A DNA stretch of 64,000 bases from Streptomyces sp. NBC_01431. GTDB taxonomy: Bacteria > Actinomycetota > Actinomycetes > Streptomycetales > Streptomycetaceae. Made by a program: the position numbers and the translations under genes. Below, piece by piece: positions 40,621-49,467 of this stretch (its first letter is position 1; every line of letters begins with the position of its first letter). Below the pieces are notes generated by a model that did no database searches, was not told the DNA's origin, and saw only the letters and a program-made list of their open reading frames with translations. The stretch covers positions 6,820,001-6,884,000 of the forward strand of contig NZ_CP109496.1 in NCBI RefSeq assembly GCF_036231355.1, read 5' to 3'.

Positions 40621-41670
40621 ATGTCGCCGGATTCATCGATACCGAGACCCGGGAGGCAGTTCCCGGACACCCACCGCACCACGGATTCGGTGCCCACCCA
40701 GCAACGGGAGGAGTACTGGCGGGCCGCCCTGTCCCAAACGTTCGCCGCGGTCGACATCGCCGTCCCAGAGGTCTGCTCGGGATCCGTCCGAACGTCCCGG
40801 CTGGGCCATCTGCGAGTCGCCACGGTGGATGGCGACCCCTTGTGGGTGCGGCGGACTCCGCGGCTGATCGCGCCGGACAAAGACCAGGACCTGATCGTCA
40901 AGCTCTTGGTCACCGGCGCCGCCCGAGTCGAGCAGGACGGCCGCGAGGTCCACCTCAAGGCCGGGGAGATCGTCTTCTGCGACATGGCACGCCCGCTGCG
41001 CATGACGTTCCCCCACCCCTTCCAGACGAAATCCCTGATCCTGCCTCGGCGGCTGATGGGCCTTGGAGAGTCCGACCTGCACCGGCTCACCGCGACAGCC
41101 ATCCGCCCCGACACGACGATGGGCTCGCTCCTGTCACCCCTTGTGACCCAGCTCGTGGACACGGCGGCAACGTACCCGTCGACCACCGGTGAGGTACTGG
41201 CCCGCCACGTCGTCGACCTCCTCACCGTCCTGGTCGGAGAGCGACTCCACCAGGAGGTGGGTGACACCCCGAGCACAACTCAGGTGCTGTTGACGCGAAT
41301 TCAGGCATTCATCGACGGGCGCCTCGCCGATCCGGACCTGACGCCGGACGCCATAGCGCGCGCCCACCAGATCTCCGTGCGCTACCTGCACAAGGTTTTT
41401 CAGACCGCGGACGTCACCGTCAGCCGGTGGATCCAGCGCCGCCGGCTACAGGAGTGCCGACGTGAGCTCGCCCGTCGGGAGGCGGCGGGCCGGACCATCG
41501 CCGCAGTGGCCTGTCAGTGGGGTTTCACAAGCGCCGCCCACTTCAGCCGGGTGTTCCGGGAGGCTTACGGATTGTCCCCCGCCGAGTGGCGGGACTCCGC
41601 GGCGCGAGCGCCGCACGTACCTCCGGTGCCGAGTGGCGCGTCAAGCGTGCCGGCGGCCGCAACGGCCTGA
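40621..41670 (+). CDS. AraC-family regulator, close paralogue of the 37172 gene
   Basis: 349 residues from ATG 40621. T-Q-Q-R-E-E-Y-W-R-A-A-L-S-Q-T-F-A-A-V-D (about 26-45) and the run up to F-Q-T-K-S-L-I-L-P-R-R-L-M-G-L-G-E-S-D-L parallel the 37172 protein closely, as do both HTH units (S-V-R-Y-L-H-K-V-F-Q; W-G-F-T-S-A-A-H-F-S-R-V-F-R-E-A-Y-G). The C-terminal 25 residues are a Pro/Ala/Ser tail not shared with the paralogue. It is divergent from the truncated LAL gene (253-base gap) and is followed by a 9-bp satellite and another LAL gene. Confidence 0.92.
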   Translation: MSPDSSIPRPGRQFPDTHRTTDSVPTQQREEYWRAALSQTFAAVDIAVPEVCSGSVRTSRLGHLRVATVDGDPLWVRRTPRLIAPDKDQDLIVKLLVTGAARVEQDGREVHLKAGEIVFCDMARPLRMTFPHPFQTKSLILPRRLMGLGESDLHRLTATAIRPDTTMGSLLSPLVTQLVDTAATYPSTTGEVLARHVVDLLTVLVGERLHQEVGDTPSTTQVLLTRIQAFIDGRLADPDLTPDAIARAHQISVRYLHKVFQTADVTVSRWIQRRRLQECRRELARREAAGRTIAAVACQWGFTSAAHFSRVFREAYGLSPAEWRDSAARAPHVPPVPSGASSVPAAATA

Positions 41671-41699
41671 GGTGGGAACCAACCGGCCCAGATCCTGAG

Positions 41700-41753
41700 C
41701 TGCCCCTCCTGCCCCTCCTGCCCCTCCTGCCCCTCCTGCCCCTCCTGCCGCTC
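41700..41753. repeat. 9-bp minisatellite, 6 units of CTGCCSCTC
   Basis: Five identical CTGCCCCTC units and one CTGCCGCTC unit run head to tail between the AraC gene and the LAL gene. Located upstream of the LAL start at 41852, in its probable promoter/leader. Confidence 0.9.
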
Positions 41754-41851
41754 CTGCCACAGCGGCCCCCCTCGTCGTCAGCAACCGCCGTTGCCGCCTT
41801 CCGGCACCCGGCAGCCGGCACCGAAGGGGCGCAGGTACCAGTCGGCATAGG

Positions 41852-44644
41852 ATGAGCGCCGCTCCGGTCGGCGAGCGCGGACTGGGAGGGGCGCGAGTGG
41901 CGAGGTCAGGCGGATCGCTGTCCAGAAGCGGTCTGCGCGGCCGAGAGGCCGAGCTCGAAGAGCTGGGCACGCTGATCGCCTCGGTGGACCGCACCGGAAG
42001 CAGCGCGCTGGTTCTGGTCCGGGGCGAACCGGGCATCGGCAAGAGCACGCTCCTGGCCGAGGCCGTCGCCAGGGCCAGGGCAGCGGGATTCTCCGTCGGT
42101 CTCGGCAAGGCCGATGAGCTGCATCACATCGTGCCGCTGTCGTCGTTGGCGACCTGCGTCCTGCAAGGCGATGAACCGCTGCTGTCCAGTGGGACCCTCG
42201 CCGATCTCGCGCGCAGTCACGATCAGCGGATCTGGCTGGTGGAGCGCCTCGCGGAGGCGATCGAAGCCAGAGCCGGCGACGTGCCGGTGCTGATCGCCCT
42301 GGACGACGTGCAATGGGCTGACCCGCTGAGCCAGTTCGCCCTGAAGCAGCTTCCGACCCGCCTGCGGACCTCGCCGGTGCTGTGGATGCTGACCGGCCGA
42401 CAGGGCCACCCCGGGCCTGCGGAGGAGATCGTCGCGGCTGCGCGGGACGAACTCACCACGGTCACCGTGCCCTTGGGCCCACTGTCCGGGGCGGCCATCG
42501 GTCAACTGGCCGGCGACACACTGGGGACAGCCGTCGACGCGCGCCTGCGGGATCTGCTCGACGGAGCCGGCGGGAACCCGTTTCTGGCGGTCGAGATGCT
42601 CACCGGACTGCGGACCGCCGACGCCTCGGGTGAGTGCGTGCCTCCAGGGCTCGTGGTCGGTGCGCGGGCCAGGCTCGGGTCGCTTCGGCCCGGCACACTG
42701 CGTTTCCTTCAGATGGGATCGGTACTGGGACGCAGGTTCGCCTTCCACGACGTCGCCGCGCTCTGCGGCCAACCCCCGGCCACGTTGATCGGGGCGCTCG
42801 ATGAGGTGGTGCGCGCCGGACTTCTGGAGGACGACGGCGACCATCTGGTCTTCCGCCATGATCTGCTGCGCCAGGCGGTCTACGTCGACATCCCGCCGTC
42901 GGCCCGGAAGGCTCTGCACCGAGAAGCCGCCAACCACCTTGTCTCCGCGGGCCACCAGCCGATCGACGCGGTGTCGCACATCCTCAGGGGGGCTGTGCCC
43001 GGAGACGAGGAAGCGGTGGCGCTGTTGCGGCGGGCCGCTGACGACGTGCTGCCGGTCACGCCGGGGCTCGCGGCCGACCTCATGACCCGCGCCCTGGAGT
43101 TGGTGCCGGCCGCCCGGCCGTTGAGGTTCGTCGTGGGCGAGGAGGCGATCGTCTGCTTGACCCGGGCAGGCAGGAACCGGGAAGCACTGTCGACCGGCGA
43201 CCGACTGCTGGCCGGCCGCCCGCCCCTGGAGGCGTTGGGCCGGCTACAGGCCGCCCTCGGCGGGACGCTGTGGAACCTGGATCTCGCCGACGAGTTGCGC
43301 CGCCGGGCCGAGACGGCCCTCGCGCTCGGGGGAGTCGCCCCGGAGGTCGAGGCGCGGCTGACCGCCCTGCGCGCTCTGGCCCTGTCCCGGAGCCGCGATC
43401 TCGTCGCGGCGCGTGAGGCGGGCGAGAAGGCGCTGCGTGCCGCCATCGCGATCGGTGAACGGGAGGCGCACGTCCTTTCGCTGTTCGGGCTCGGTGAGAT
43501 CGCGCTCAACGCGGGGGAGAACGCCACCGCACTGGAGCGGTTCACCGCGCTCAGCGCCGTCGACTCCGCCTTCCTTCCCGAAGAGATCGTCGCGTACCAG
43601 CACTTGGACGACTTCCAGGCCGGCGAACGGCTGCTCCTGCGGGCAGCGGACTATGCCGGGGCACCCCGTCAGGCGATGCTGCTCTGGGCGCACGGTCAGC
43701 AGAATCTGGGTCTTGGCAGGCTCGACGACGCCGAAACCGACTTCGTGACCATGGAGCGCCTGGAAGACGACGTACAGGTACCCGTCCAGCAGGTGAACGC
43801 CCGCGTGATTCGCTCACGGGTCGCCCTCTGGCGCGGCGACCGGGCAGCGGCGCGGCAGCACCTGGACGCAGCGCGCGAAGGACTGGCGGTCAAACCGAAC
43901 CCGGGCAACACGGCCGCCGTCCGCTTCCTGGAAGCGGTCGTCGCCGAGGACCACGGGGACATCGGGCTCGCCATCGACAAGATTCGGCAGGTGCAGCAGG
44001 AAGGCCCCTTCATGCGCTGGCGGTTGCTGCGCACCTGGGTCGACACCGCGATACGCATCGCCCTGAGAGGTGCGGACCGCGGGCTCGCCGAGGACCTGGC
44101 CGGACAGGCCGAAGCCCACGCCGCACGCAACCCGGCCGTACCCACCGCCGCGGGTGTCGCGGCGCAGGCGCTCGGGCTCGTGCACAACGATCTCGCCCTG
44201 CTGGAGCGTTCCGTCGACTTGCTCAAGGCGAGCCCTCGTCCGCTGGTCCGGGCCGCCGCCTGCGCCGACCTCGGACAGGCACTCGTGGCAGCAGGCCGCA
44301 AACCTGAGGGGGTGGTCGCCCTGACCCACGCCCAGGCCACGTTCGCCGCGTCAGGCGCACACGCCGCGGTGGCACGCGTACAGCACGAGCTGAACGGTGC
44401 GGGGGCCGGCAGCCGCAGAACAGCGAGCACGCGGCGCCCGGTCCAGGGATGGGAGGCGCTGACGAACTCGGAGAAGAAGGTCGCGCGCCTCATCGCCGAG
44501 GGCCACACCAACCGGTCCGCCGCCGACGCGCTCGTCGTCTCCCCGCACACGGTCAACACTCACCTGACGTCCGTCTTCCGGAAGCTGGCGGTCAACTCCC
44601 GGGTTCAGCTTGCCAACATCGTGACGGCCCTGGGCGACGCCTGA
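41852..44644 (+). CDS. LAL-type LuxR regulator
   Basis: 930 residues. ATPase: Walker A G-E-P-G-I-G-K-S (58-65), Walker B V-L-I-A-L-D-D-V-Q-W-A-D-P (about 147-159). The long helical central region follows. The C-terminal LuxR HTH runs L-T-N-S-E-K-K-V-A-R-L-I-A-E-G-H-T-N-R-S-A-A-D-A-L-V-V-S-P-H-T-V-N-T-H-L-T-S-V-F-R-K-L-A (about 870-914), ending L-A-N-I-V-T-A-L-G-D-A. Its closest downstream neighbours are a hydrolase (84-base gap) and the sugar ABC importer, which it might control (inference). Confidence 0.93.
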   Translation: MSAAPVGERGLGGARVARSGGSLSRSGLRGREAELEELGTLIASVDRTGSSALVLVRGEPGIGKSTLLAEAVARARAAGFSVGLGKADELHHIVPLSSLATCVLQGDEPLLSSGTLADLARSHDQRIWLVERLAEAIEARAGDVPVLIALDDVQWADPLSQFALKQLPTRLRTSPVLWMLTGRQGHPGPAEEIVAAARDELTTVTVPLGPLSGAAIGQLAGDTLGTAVDARLRDLLDGAGGNPFLAVEMLTGLRTADASGECVPPGLVVGARARLGSLRPGTLRFLQMGSVLGRRFAFHDVAALCGQPPATLIGALDEVVRAGLLEDDGDHLVFRHDLLRQAVYVDIPPSARKALHREAANHLVSAGHQPIDAVSHILRGAVPGDEEAVALLRRAADDVLPVTPGLAADLMTRALELVPAARPLRFVVGEEAIVCLTRAGRNREALSTGDRLLAGRPPLEALGRLQAALGGTLWNLDLADELRRRAETALALGGVAPEVEARLTALRALALSRSRDLVAAREAGEKALRAAIAIGEREAHVLSLFGLGEIALNAGENATALERFTALSAVDSAFLPEEIVAYQHLDDFQAGERLLLRAADYAGAPRQAMLLWAHGQQNLGLGRLDDAETDFVTMERLEDDVQVPVQQVNARVIRSRVALWRGDRAAARQHLDAAREGLAVKPNPGNTAAVRFLEAVVAEDHGDIGLAIDKIRQVQQEGPFMRWRLLRTWVDTAIRIALRGADRGLAEDLAGQAEAHAARNPAVPTAAGVAAQALGLVHNDLALLERSVDLLKASPRPLVRAAACADLGQALVAAGRKPEGVVALTHAQATFAASGAHAAVARVQHELNGAGAGSRRTASTRRPVQGWEALTNSEKKVARLIAEGHTNRSAADALVVSPHTVNTHLTSVFRKLAVNSRVQLANIVTALGDA

Positions 44645-44727
44645 GCACGCGTTGGTACGTTCGCGCGATGCCGGTCGTCCCCGAGTGAGCTTGGCTGGTC
44701 TACCCAGCTCGTTCGGAGGCCACCCAC

Positions 44728-45498
44728 ATGCACCGATACACCCTCGTGCCACCGGTGATCGTGCTCGTCCACGGAGCGTTCACCGACGCGTCGTCCTGGG
44801 CGAGGGTCATCGGCCTCCTTCATACGGCGGGACTGACAGTGCGCGCCCCGGCGAACCCATTACGCGGGCTGGCGCAGGACGCCGCCCACATCAGGAGCGT
44901 GGTGCGGCACATCGGCGTCCCGGTCGTGCTGGTCGGCCACGGCTACGGTGGCGCGGTCATCACCAATGCCACTTCCGACGCCGACAACGTGGTGGCGGTG
45001 TGCTACGTCGCGGGGCTCGGCCTCGACCTCGGGGAGTGCGTCCTGGACGTCACGAGCCGATTTGCCCCGATGCCGGTGTCCGACGCGACCATCACCGTGG
45101 CTCTCCCCACTCGGTGCTCCGCCGATCAGGACCGCGAGCTGTACATCCGCGACGAACGGTTCTCGCAGGTGTACGCCACCGACCTGCCGCCCCACGTCAA
45201 CCAGGTGCTGTCCGTGACGCAACGCCCGATCGCCCAGAACGCGCTGACGGATGGATCGGGCCCGCCGGCATGGGCCTCGAAGCCGTCCTGGTACGCCATC
45301 GCGACCGCCGACCGGATGCTCAACCCCACCGCTCAGCGCTTCATGGCTCAGCGCATGGCGGCGACCGAGTACGTGCTGCACGGTTCGCACGCCGTGCTTC
45401 TCTCCCAGCCCGGCGCCGTGGCGGCGATGATCCGGGAAGCCGCCGGTCAGAGCCGCTCTGGCCGCGGCGACGGCGGCGGAGTCCGGCATAACTACTAA
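44728..45498 (+). CDS. Alpha/beta-hydrolase-fold protein with nucleophile Ser replaced by Gly; TTA codon
   Basis: 256 residues from ATG 44728. Same subfamily as 22713, 23605 and 58803: I-V-L-V-H-G-A-F-T-D-A-S-S-W (11-24), T-A-D-R-M-L-N-P for the acid and G-S-H-A-V-L-L-S for the histidine. The elbow reads G-H-G-Y-G-G: codon 72 is GGC where the paralogues have a Ser codon, so the usual nucleophile is missing. Leu45 is encoded by TTA (44860-44862), the rare codon read by the bldA tRNA in Streptomyces, implying late or developmental translation. The stop codon lies inside a perfect palindrome (45490-45504). It may be a pseudoenzyme, or a lyase-like family member. Confidence 0.85.
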   Translation: MHRYTLVPPVIVLVHGAFTDASSWARVIGLLHTAGLTVRAPANPLRGLAQDAAHIRSVVRHIGVPVVLVGHGYGGAVITNATSDADNVVAVCYVAGLGLDLGECVLDVTSRFAPMPVSDATITVALPTRCSADQDRELYIRDERFSQVYATDLPPHVNQVLSVTQRPIAQNALTDGSGPPAWASKPSWYAIATADRMLNPTAQRFMAQRMAATEYVLHGSHAVLLSQPGAVAAMIREAAGQSRSGRGDGGGVRHNY

Positions 45499-45504
45499 GT
45501 AGTT
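45490..45504. promoter_or_regulatory. Perfect 15-bp palindrome AACTACT-A-AGTAGTT, candidate operator
   Basis: Seven-base arms around a single A. It includes the stop codon of the hydrolase-like gene and lies 183 bases before the sugar-binding lipoprotein gene. The AT-rich palindrome stands out from the GC-rich background and would suit a TetR, MarR or GntR protein acting on the ABC importer operon. Confidence 0.55.
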
Positions 45505-45687
45505 GATGAGGTAACATCCCCGCTCGACTGGGAAGACGCTGGCATGAACCGCCTCCTCGGCGACGTGCACGCTTGACTTTCACCAGCGGGCTCAGGCTGA
45601 ACGAGTCGCCATGGGACCCCTTGAGTTCCGCCTTCACCTCCCGAGACCGACACTCCAGCAGCAGGTATCACTCGGGAAGGCACCACC

Positions 45688-46938
45688 ATGACCTCACCGG
45701 TCAGACCGTCGGCGCGGCGGATCACCGCGCTCTTCGCAACCATCGCCCTGGTACTGACCGCCACCGGGTGCAGCGGCGAAACCGGATCCGGATCCGCCAC
45801 AGGCGCGGTGACCTCCATCACCGCGCTCGACTATTACACCGACGCGTCCGAACACGCCCAATGGGGCGAACGGCTCACCGCCTGCGGCAAGACCGCCGGG
45901 GTAACGGTCGAGCAGAGAAGCGTTCCCGGGGCGTCCCTCATACCCAAGGTCCTGCAACAGGCGTCGTCGCGGACCCTTCCCGACCTGTTGATGCTGGACA
46001 ACCCCGACCTGCAGCAGATCGCACAGACCGGCGCGCTGACCCCGCTGGACCAGTACGGCATCGACTCCAGCGGCTTGGCCAAGGGCATCCTGTCAGCCGG
46101 CACCTACCAGGGGAAGGTGTACGGACTGGCGCCCACCGTCAGCACGATCGCCCTCGTCTACAACAAGGACATGCTCGCCGAGGCCGGTGTCGCCGTGCCG
46201 CGGACCTGGGACGAGCTGGAGACGGCGGCGGCCAAGCTGACCCGCCCGGGGCGCTACGGCATGGCGGTCGACGCGAATGCCACGTTCGAGGGCGCTTGGC
46301 AGTTCCTGCCGTTCCTGTGGTCCAACGGCGGGGACGAGAAGCAACTCGACACCCCGCAGGCCGCGCAGGCACTCCAGCTGTGGGTCGACCTGGTCAAGCG
46401 CGGATCCATGTCGAAGTCGGTACTGAACTGGACGCAGGCCGATGTCCACGACCAGTTCGTCGCCGGCAAGGCAGCCATGATGATCAACGGCCCCTGGCGG
46501 ATCAACGCGCTGAACGAAACCAAGAACCTGCATTGGGGGGTGGCTCCCATCCCCGTCCGCCAGATGGGGCAGACCCTTGTCACACCGCTCGGCGGTGAAA
46601 CGTGGACGGTCCCGCACAGCGCGTCGAAGGCCCGGCAGGAGAAGGCCGCCCAGGTGCTCGCCTGCCTGAACGACTCCACGAACATGCTCGCCCTGGCCAA
46701 GCAGTACTTCACCGTGCCTTCCCGCACCGCGGTGGCGTCCCGGTATGTCGAGCAGGTCCCCTCGATGGCTGCCTTCGTCAAGAGCGTTGAGAGCTCCCGC
46801 GCCCGCACCGGCGAACTCGGCGTCAAGTGGCCCAAGGCAGCGACCGGCATATACACCGCCATCCAGGCCGCGTTGACGGGCGGGCAGACACCGGAGGAAG
46901 CACTCAAGCATGCGCAGCAGATCGCGACCGGTTCCTGA
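45688..46938 (+). CDS. Sugar ABC transporter substrate-binding lipoprotein (family 1)
   Basis: 416 residues. The leader ends in the lipobox T-A-T-G-C (Cys28), followed by a Ser/Gly spacer. The bound-ligand fold shows L-Y-N-K-D-M-L type segments (V-Y-N-K-D-M-L-A-E-A-G-V, about 156-167), P-R-T-W-D-E-L-E-T-A-A-A-K-L (about 170-183), and a late W-T-V-P-H-S-A-S-K loop, typical of extracellular family-1 (maltose/oligosaccharide) binding proteins. It is followed by two permease genes and no ATPase gene. Binding specificity is not visible. Confidence 0.92.
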   Translation: MTSPVRPSARRITALFATIALVLTATGCSGETGSGSATGAVTSITALDYYTDASEHAQWGERLTACGKTAGVTVEQRSVPGASLIPKVLQQASSRTLPDLLMLDNPDLQQIAQTGALTPLDQYGIDSSGLAKGILSAGTYQGKVYGLAPTVSTIALVYNKDMLAEAGVAVPRTWDELETAAAKLTRPGRYGMAVDANATFEGAWQFLPFLWSNGGDEKQLDTPQAAQALQLWVDLVKRGSMSKSVLNWTQADVHDQFVAGKAAMMINGPWRINALNETKNLHWGVAPIPVRQMGQTLVTPLGGETWTVPHSASKARQEKAAQVLACLNDSTNMLALAKQYFTVPSRTAVASRYVEQVPSMAAFVKSVESSRARTGELGVKWPKAATGIYTAIQAALTGGQTPEEALKHAQQIATGS

Positions 46939-47944
46939 CCGGTCTCCGATCCCTTGGAGCAACGGACAAGAAGACCGTGCCGTCGCCGTGGAGACATCCG
47001 CCACGGGTGCGGCGGAGAAGGACGAAGCCGCGCCCGGCAGGGCCTGGACCGTGGCCCGTGCGCGCTACTGGGAGCCGATCGCCCAGTGGATGTTCATCGT
47101 GCCCGCCGGGGCCTACCTGCTGCTGTTCTTCGGCTATCCGATCGTCAAGAACGTCGTGATGAGCTTCCAGCAGTACACGACGACGACCTTCTACACCGGT
47201 GCCGCGCCGTTCGTGGGGCTGCGGAACTACTCGGAGATCCTTTCGTCGGCCCTGTTCTCCAAGGCCCTGCTGACGACGGTCCTGTTCACCGCTGGCTCGA
47301 TAGCCGGGCAGTTCGTGCTCGGCCTGGCCTTCGCTCTTTTCTTCCACCGCCGATTCCCGCTGGGAGGCGTTCTGCGGTCGCTCCTGTTGCTGCCGTGGCT
47401 GCTGCCGCTGGTCGTCTCGGCGACGACGTGGAAGTGGATGCTCGACACCGACACCGGAGTCGTGAACGACGTGCTGCGCGACCTCCATCTCCAGTCGTCC
47501 GGCATACCCTGGCTCACCGGCACCTCGCAGGCGCTGGTGTCGGTGATGGTCGTCAACATCTGGGTGGGCATCCCCTTCAACACCACGATCCTGTACTCCG
47601 GACTGCAGGAGATCCCGGCGCATCTGTACGAGGCGGCGAAGCTGGACGGCGCCGGTCCAATGGCGTCGTTCCGCCATGTCACCTGGCCACTGCTGCGCCC
47701 CGCGGTGAACGTCGTGCTCGTGCTGGGGGCGGTCTACACGGTCAAAGTACTGGACCTCATCCTCGTAGTGACGGGGGGAGGACCGGCCAACGCCACAGAG
47801 ACCCTGGCCACCCAGTCCTACGAACTGTCCTTCCAGCAGTTCGAGTTCGGGCGCGGCGCCGCGATGAGCAACGTACTCGTCGCCATCTCGCTCACTTTCG
47901 CCTTCGTCTATCTGCGCGCCCACCGGCGCGCCCAGCACGCCTGA
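46910..47944 (+). CDS. Sugar ABC transporter permease (MalF type)
   Basis: 344 residues from ATG 46910, which overlaps the binding-protein gene by 29 bases; GTG 46988 (318 residues) is an alternative, since the first 45 residues look unstructured. Six membrane segments start near residue 60 (Q-W-M-F-I-V-P-A-G-A-Y-L-L-L). The cytoplasmic EAA loop, the ATPase contact, is Y-E-A-A-K-L-D-G-A-G-P-M-A-S-F (about residue 241-255). With the 47956 gene it forms the heterodimeric channel. No cognate ATPase gene is present. Confidence 0.92.
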   Translation: MRSRSRPVPDRSPIPWSNGQEDRAVAVETSATGAAEKDEAAPGRAWTVARARYWEPIAQWMFIVPAGAYLLLFFGYPIVKNVVMSFQQYTTTTFYTGAAPFVGLRNYSEILSSALFSKALLTTVLFTAGSIAGQFVLGLAFALFFHRRFPLGGVLRSLLLLPWLLPLVVSATTWKWMLDTDTGVVNDVLRDLHLQSSGIPWLTGTSQALVSVMVVNIWVGIPFNTTILYSGLQEIPAHLYEAAKLDGAGPMASFRHVTWPLLRPAVNVVLVLGAVYTVKVLDLILVVTGGGPANATETLATQSYELSFQQFEFGRGAAMSNVLVAISLTFAFVYLRAHRRAQHA

Positions 47945-47955
47945 GAGGGGACCCG

Positions 47956-48771
47956 GTGAAGCACGCTCCGAACCGTGGCCGGCCGTCCACGATCGTCGGG
48001 ATCGTCCTGCTCGCGGTGATGCTGTTTCCCGTCTACTGGATGGTGAACGCCTCCCTCCAGCCGGCGGGCAACACGCTGCAAGGAGGCTGGTTCCCCTTCC
48101 ACCCGGACTTCAGCGGTTACGTCACGGCGCTGCGCGATCAAGGACGCAACCTCGTCACCAGTCTCATCGTGGCCCTGGGCAGCGTGGTGCTCAGCCTCGG
48201 GCTCGCCGCACCGGCGGCCTACGCGCTGGCCCATCTCCCCATCCGAGGAACCAACTTCGTCCTCTTCGGGGTCCTGATCACGCAGATGGTGCCGGGCATC
48301 GTCGTGGCCAACGCGCTCTACAGCGCCTACAACGACCTGGGACTGCTGAACTCCTACCTCGGACTGATCCTGGCCGACTCCACCGCCGGGGTCCCCTTCG
48401 CCATCATCGTCCTGCGGTCGTTCATGCGGGGCATTCCCAGGGAGATCATCGAGGCCGCGCGCGTGGACGGCGCCGGGAGGCTGCGCATCTTCCGCTCCGT
48501 GGTGCTCCCGGTGAGCGCGAACTCGTTGATCACTGCCGCCCTCTTCACCTTCCTCTTCACCTGGAGCGACTTCCTTTTCGCCCTCACGCTGACCACCACG
48601 GAGACCGTACGGCCGATCACCCTCGGCATCTACGAATACATCGGCGCCCACACGAACCACTGGAACGCCATCATGGCCACCGCGGTGGCGGCGTCCGCCC
48701 CGGCGGCTGTGCTGCTCGTCATCGCTCAGCGCTACGTCGCCGCCGGGGCCACCAGCGGAGCCATGAAGTGA
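47956..48771 (+). CDS. Sugar ABC transporter permease (MalG type)
   Basis: 271 residues from GTG 47956 with GAGAGGGG upstream. Six membrane segments. The EAA loop reads I-E-A-A-R-V-D-G-A-G-R-L-R-I-F (about residue 173-187). A V-Y-W-M-V-N-A-S-L segment (about 25-33) near the first helix is typical of MalG-type permeases. Last gene of the three-gene importer operon; a shared ATPase such as MsiK, used by many Streptomyces sugar importers, would have to power it. It is convergent with the Dps gene, 120 bases away. Confidence 0.92.
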   Translation: MKHAPNRGRPSTIVGIVLLAVMLFPVYWMVNASLQPAGNTLQGGWFPFHPDFSGYVTALRDQGRNLVTSLIVALGSVVLSLGLAAPAAYALAHLPIRGTNFVLFGVLITQMVPGIVVANALYSAYNDLGLLNSYLGLILADSTAGVPFAIIVLRSFMRGIPREIIEAARVDGAGRLRIFRSVVLPVSANSLITAALFTFLFTWSDFLFALTLTTTETVRPITLGIYEYIGAHTNHWNAIMATAVAASAPAAVLLVIAQRYVAAGATSGAMK

Positions 48772-48891
48772 GGGGCGGCCCCGTCTCCGTCAGCCGGTCG
48801 AAGACCGCGTCGTCGTCGGCCGACTGACCCAGCGGCGCCGCCTGGTGGAGTGCGTTACTGGGCGCGAAGAGCGCCTGCACGGGAATGCCGC

Positions 48892-49467
48892 TCAGGTGCG
48901 CACCAGGGGAGTGTCCACCAGGTGTTCGGCCAGGAACCAGGCTTGCAGTTCGCCGGTACGGATCACCTGTGAGACCAGGAGGTCGTTGGTGCCGTCGTCG
49001 CCCAGCTCGCCGGTCCGGGAAGCCGCGTCATGGGCCTGGATCAGGATGGTCTCGTGGGCCTCGAGCAAACGCGAGAGCATGGCCGGGACCTGCTCCACGC
49101 CGTCCGGCGGGCGCGGAATCGACGTGATCTCCGCGACGTGCCGAGAATCCCCCAGGGCGACCCCGCCCAGGGTCTGGACCCGTTCGGCGATCGTGTCGAC
49201 GAGTTCCAGCTGCTCTCCCGCGTGCTTGTCCAGGAGGAGATGCAGTTGGTAGAAGGTCGCGCCCCGCAGGAGCCAGTGGTGCTTCTTGTACAGGCCGTAG
49301 AGGATCTGGGTGTCCGCGAGGACCTTGTTCAGGCGCTGGCAGGAGTACATGCGCGCGTCGTGCGACAGGCCGAGCGGGAACTGCTTGACGGTCCCGAACT
49401 CCTGGATGACCGCGCTCTTCTGATGCAGCCACGGCTGGCTGCTGGTGGGCTTGGAACTGGTGGTCAT
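48892..49467 (-). CDS. Dps-family ferritin-like DNA-protection protein
   Basis: 191 residues from ATG 49467 with AGGAGG upstream. The Dps ferroxidase pattern is present at the dimer interface: L-Y-G-L-Y-K-K-H-H-W-L-L-R-G (His in HHW) followed by F-Y-Q-L-H-L-L-L-D-K-H-A-G-E-Q-L-E-L-V-D-T-I-A-E-R-V (second His, Asp, Glu). Forms a 12-mer that binds DNA and oxidises Fe(II) with H2O2, protecting against oxidative stress. It is the rather long actinobacterial type with an N-terminal extension of about 40 residues that probably serves DNA binding. Divergent from the disulfide-reductase-like gene at 49709. Confidence 0.92.
   Translation of the reverse strand: MTTSSKPTSSQPWLHQKSAVIQEFGTVKQFPLGLSHDARMYSCQRLNKVLADTQILYGLYKKHHWLLRGATFYQLHLLLDKHAGEQLELVDTIAERVQTLGGVALGDSRHVAEITSIPRPPDGVEQVPAMLSRLLEAHETILIQAHDAASRTGELGDDGTNDLLVSQVIRTGELQAWFLAEHLVDTPLVRT

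Noticed and set aside
41700..41753. Satellite read as L-P-L-L-P-L-L coding sequence
   Set aside because: The open frame has no ribosome binding site and lies between two clear genes.
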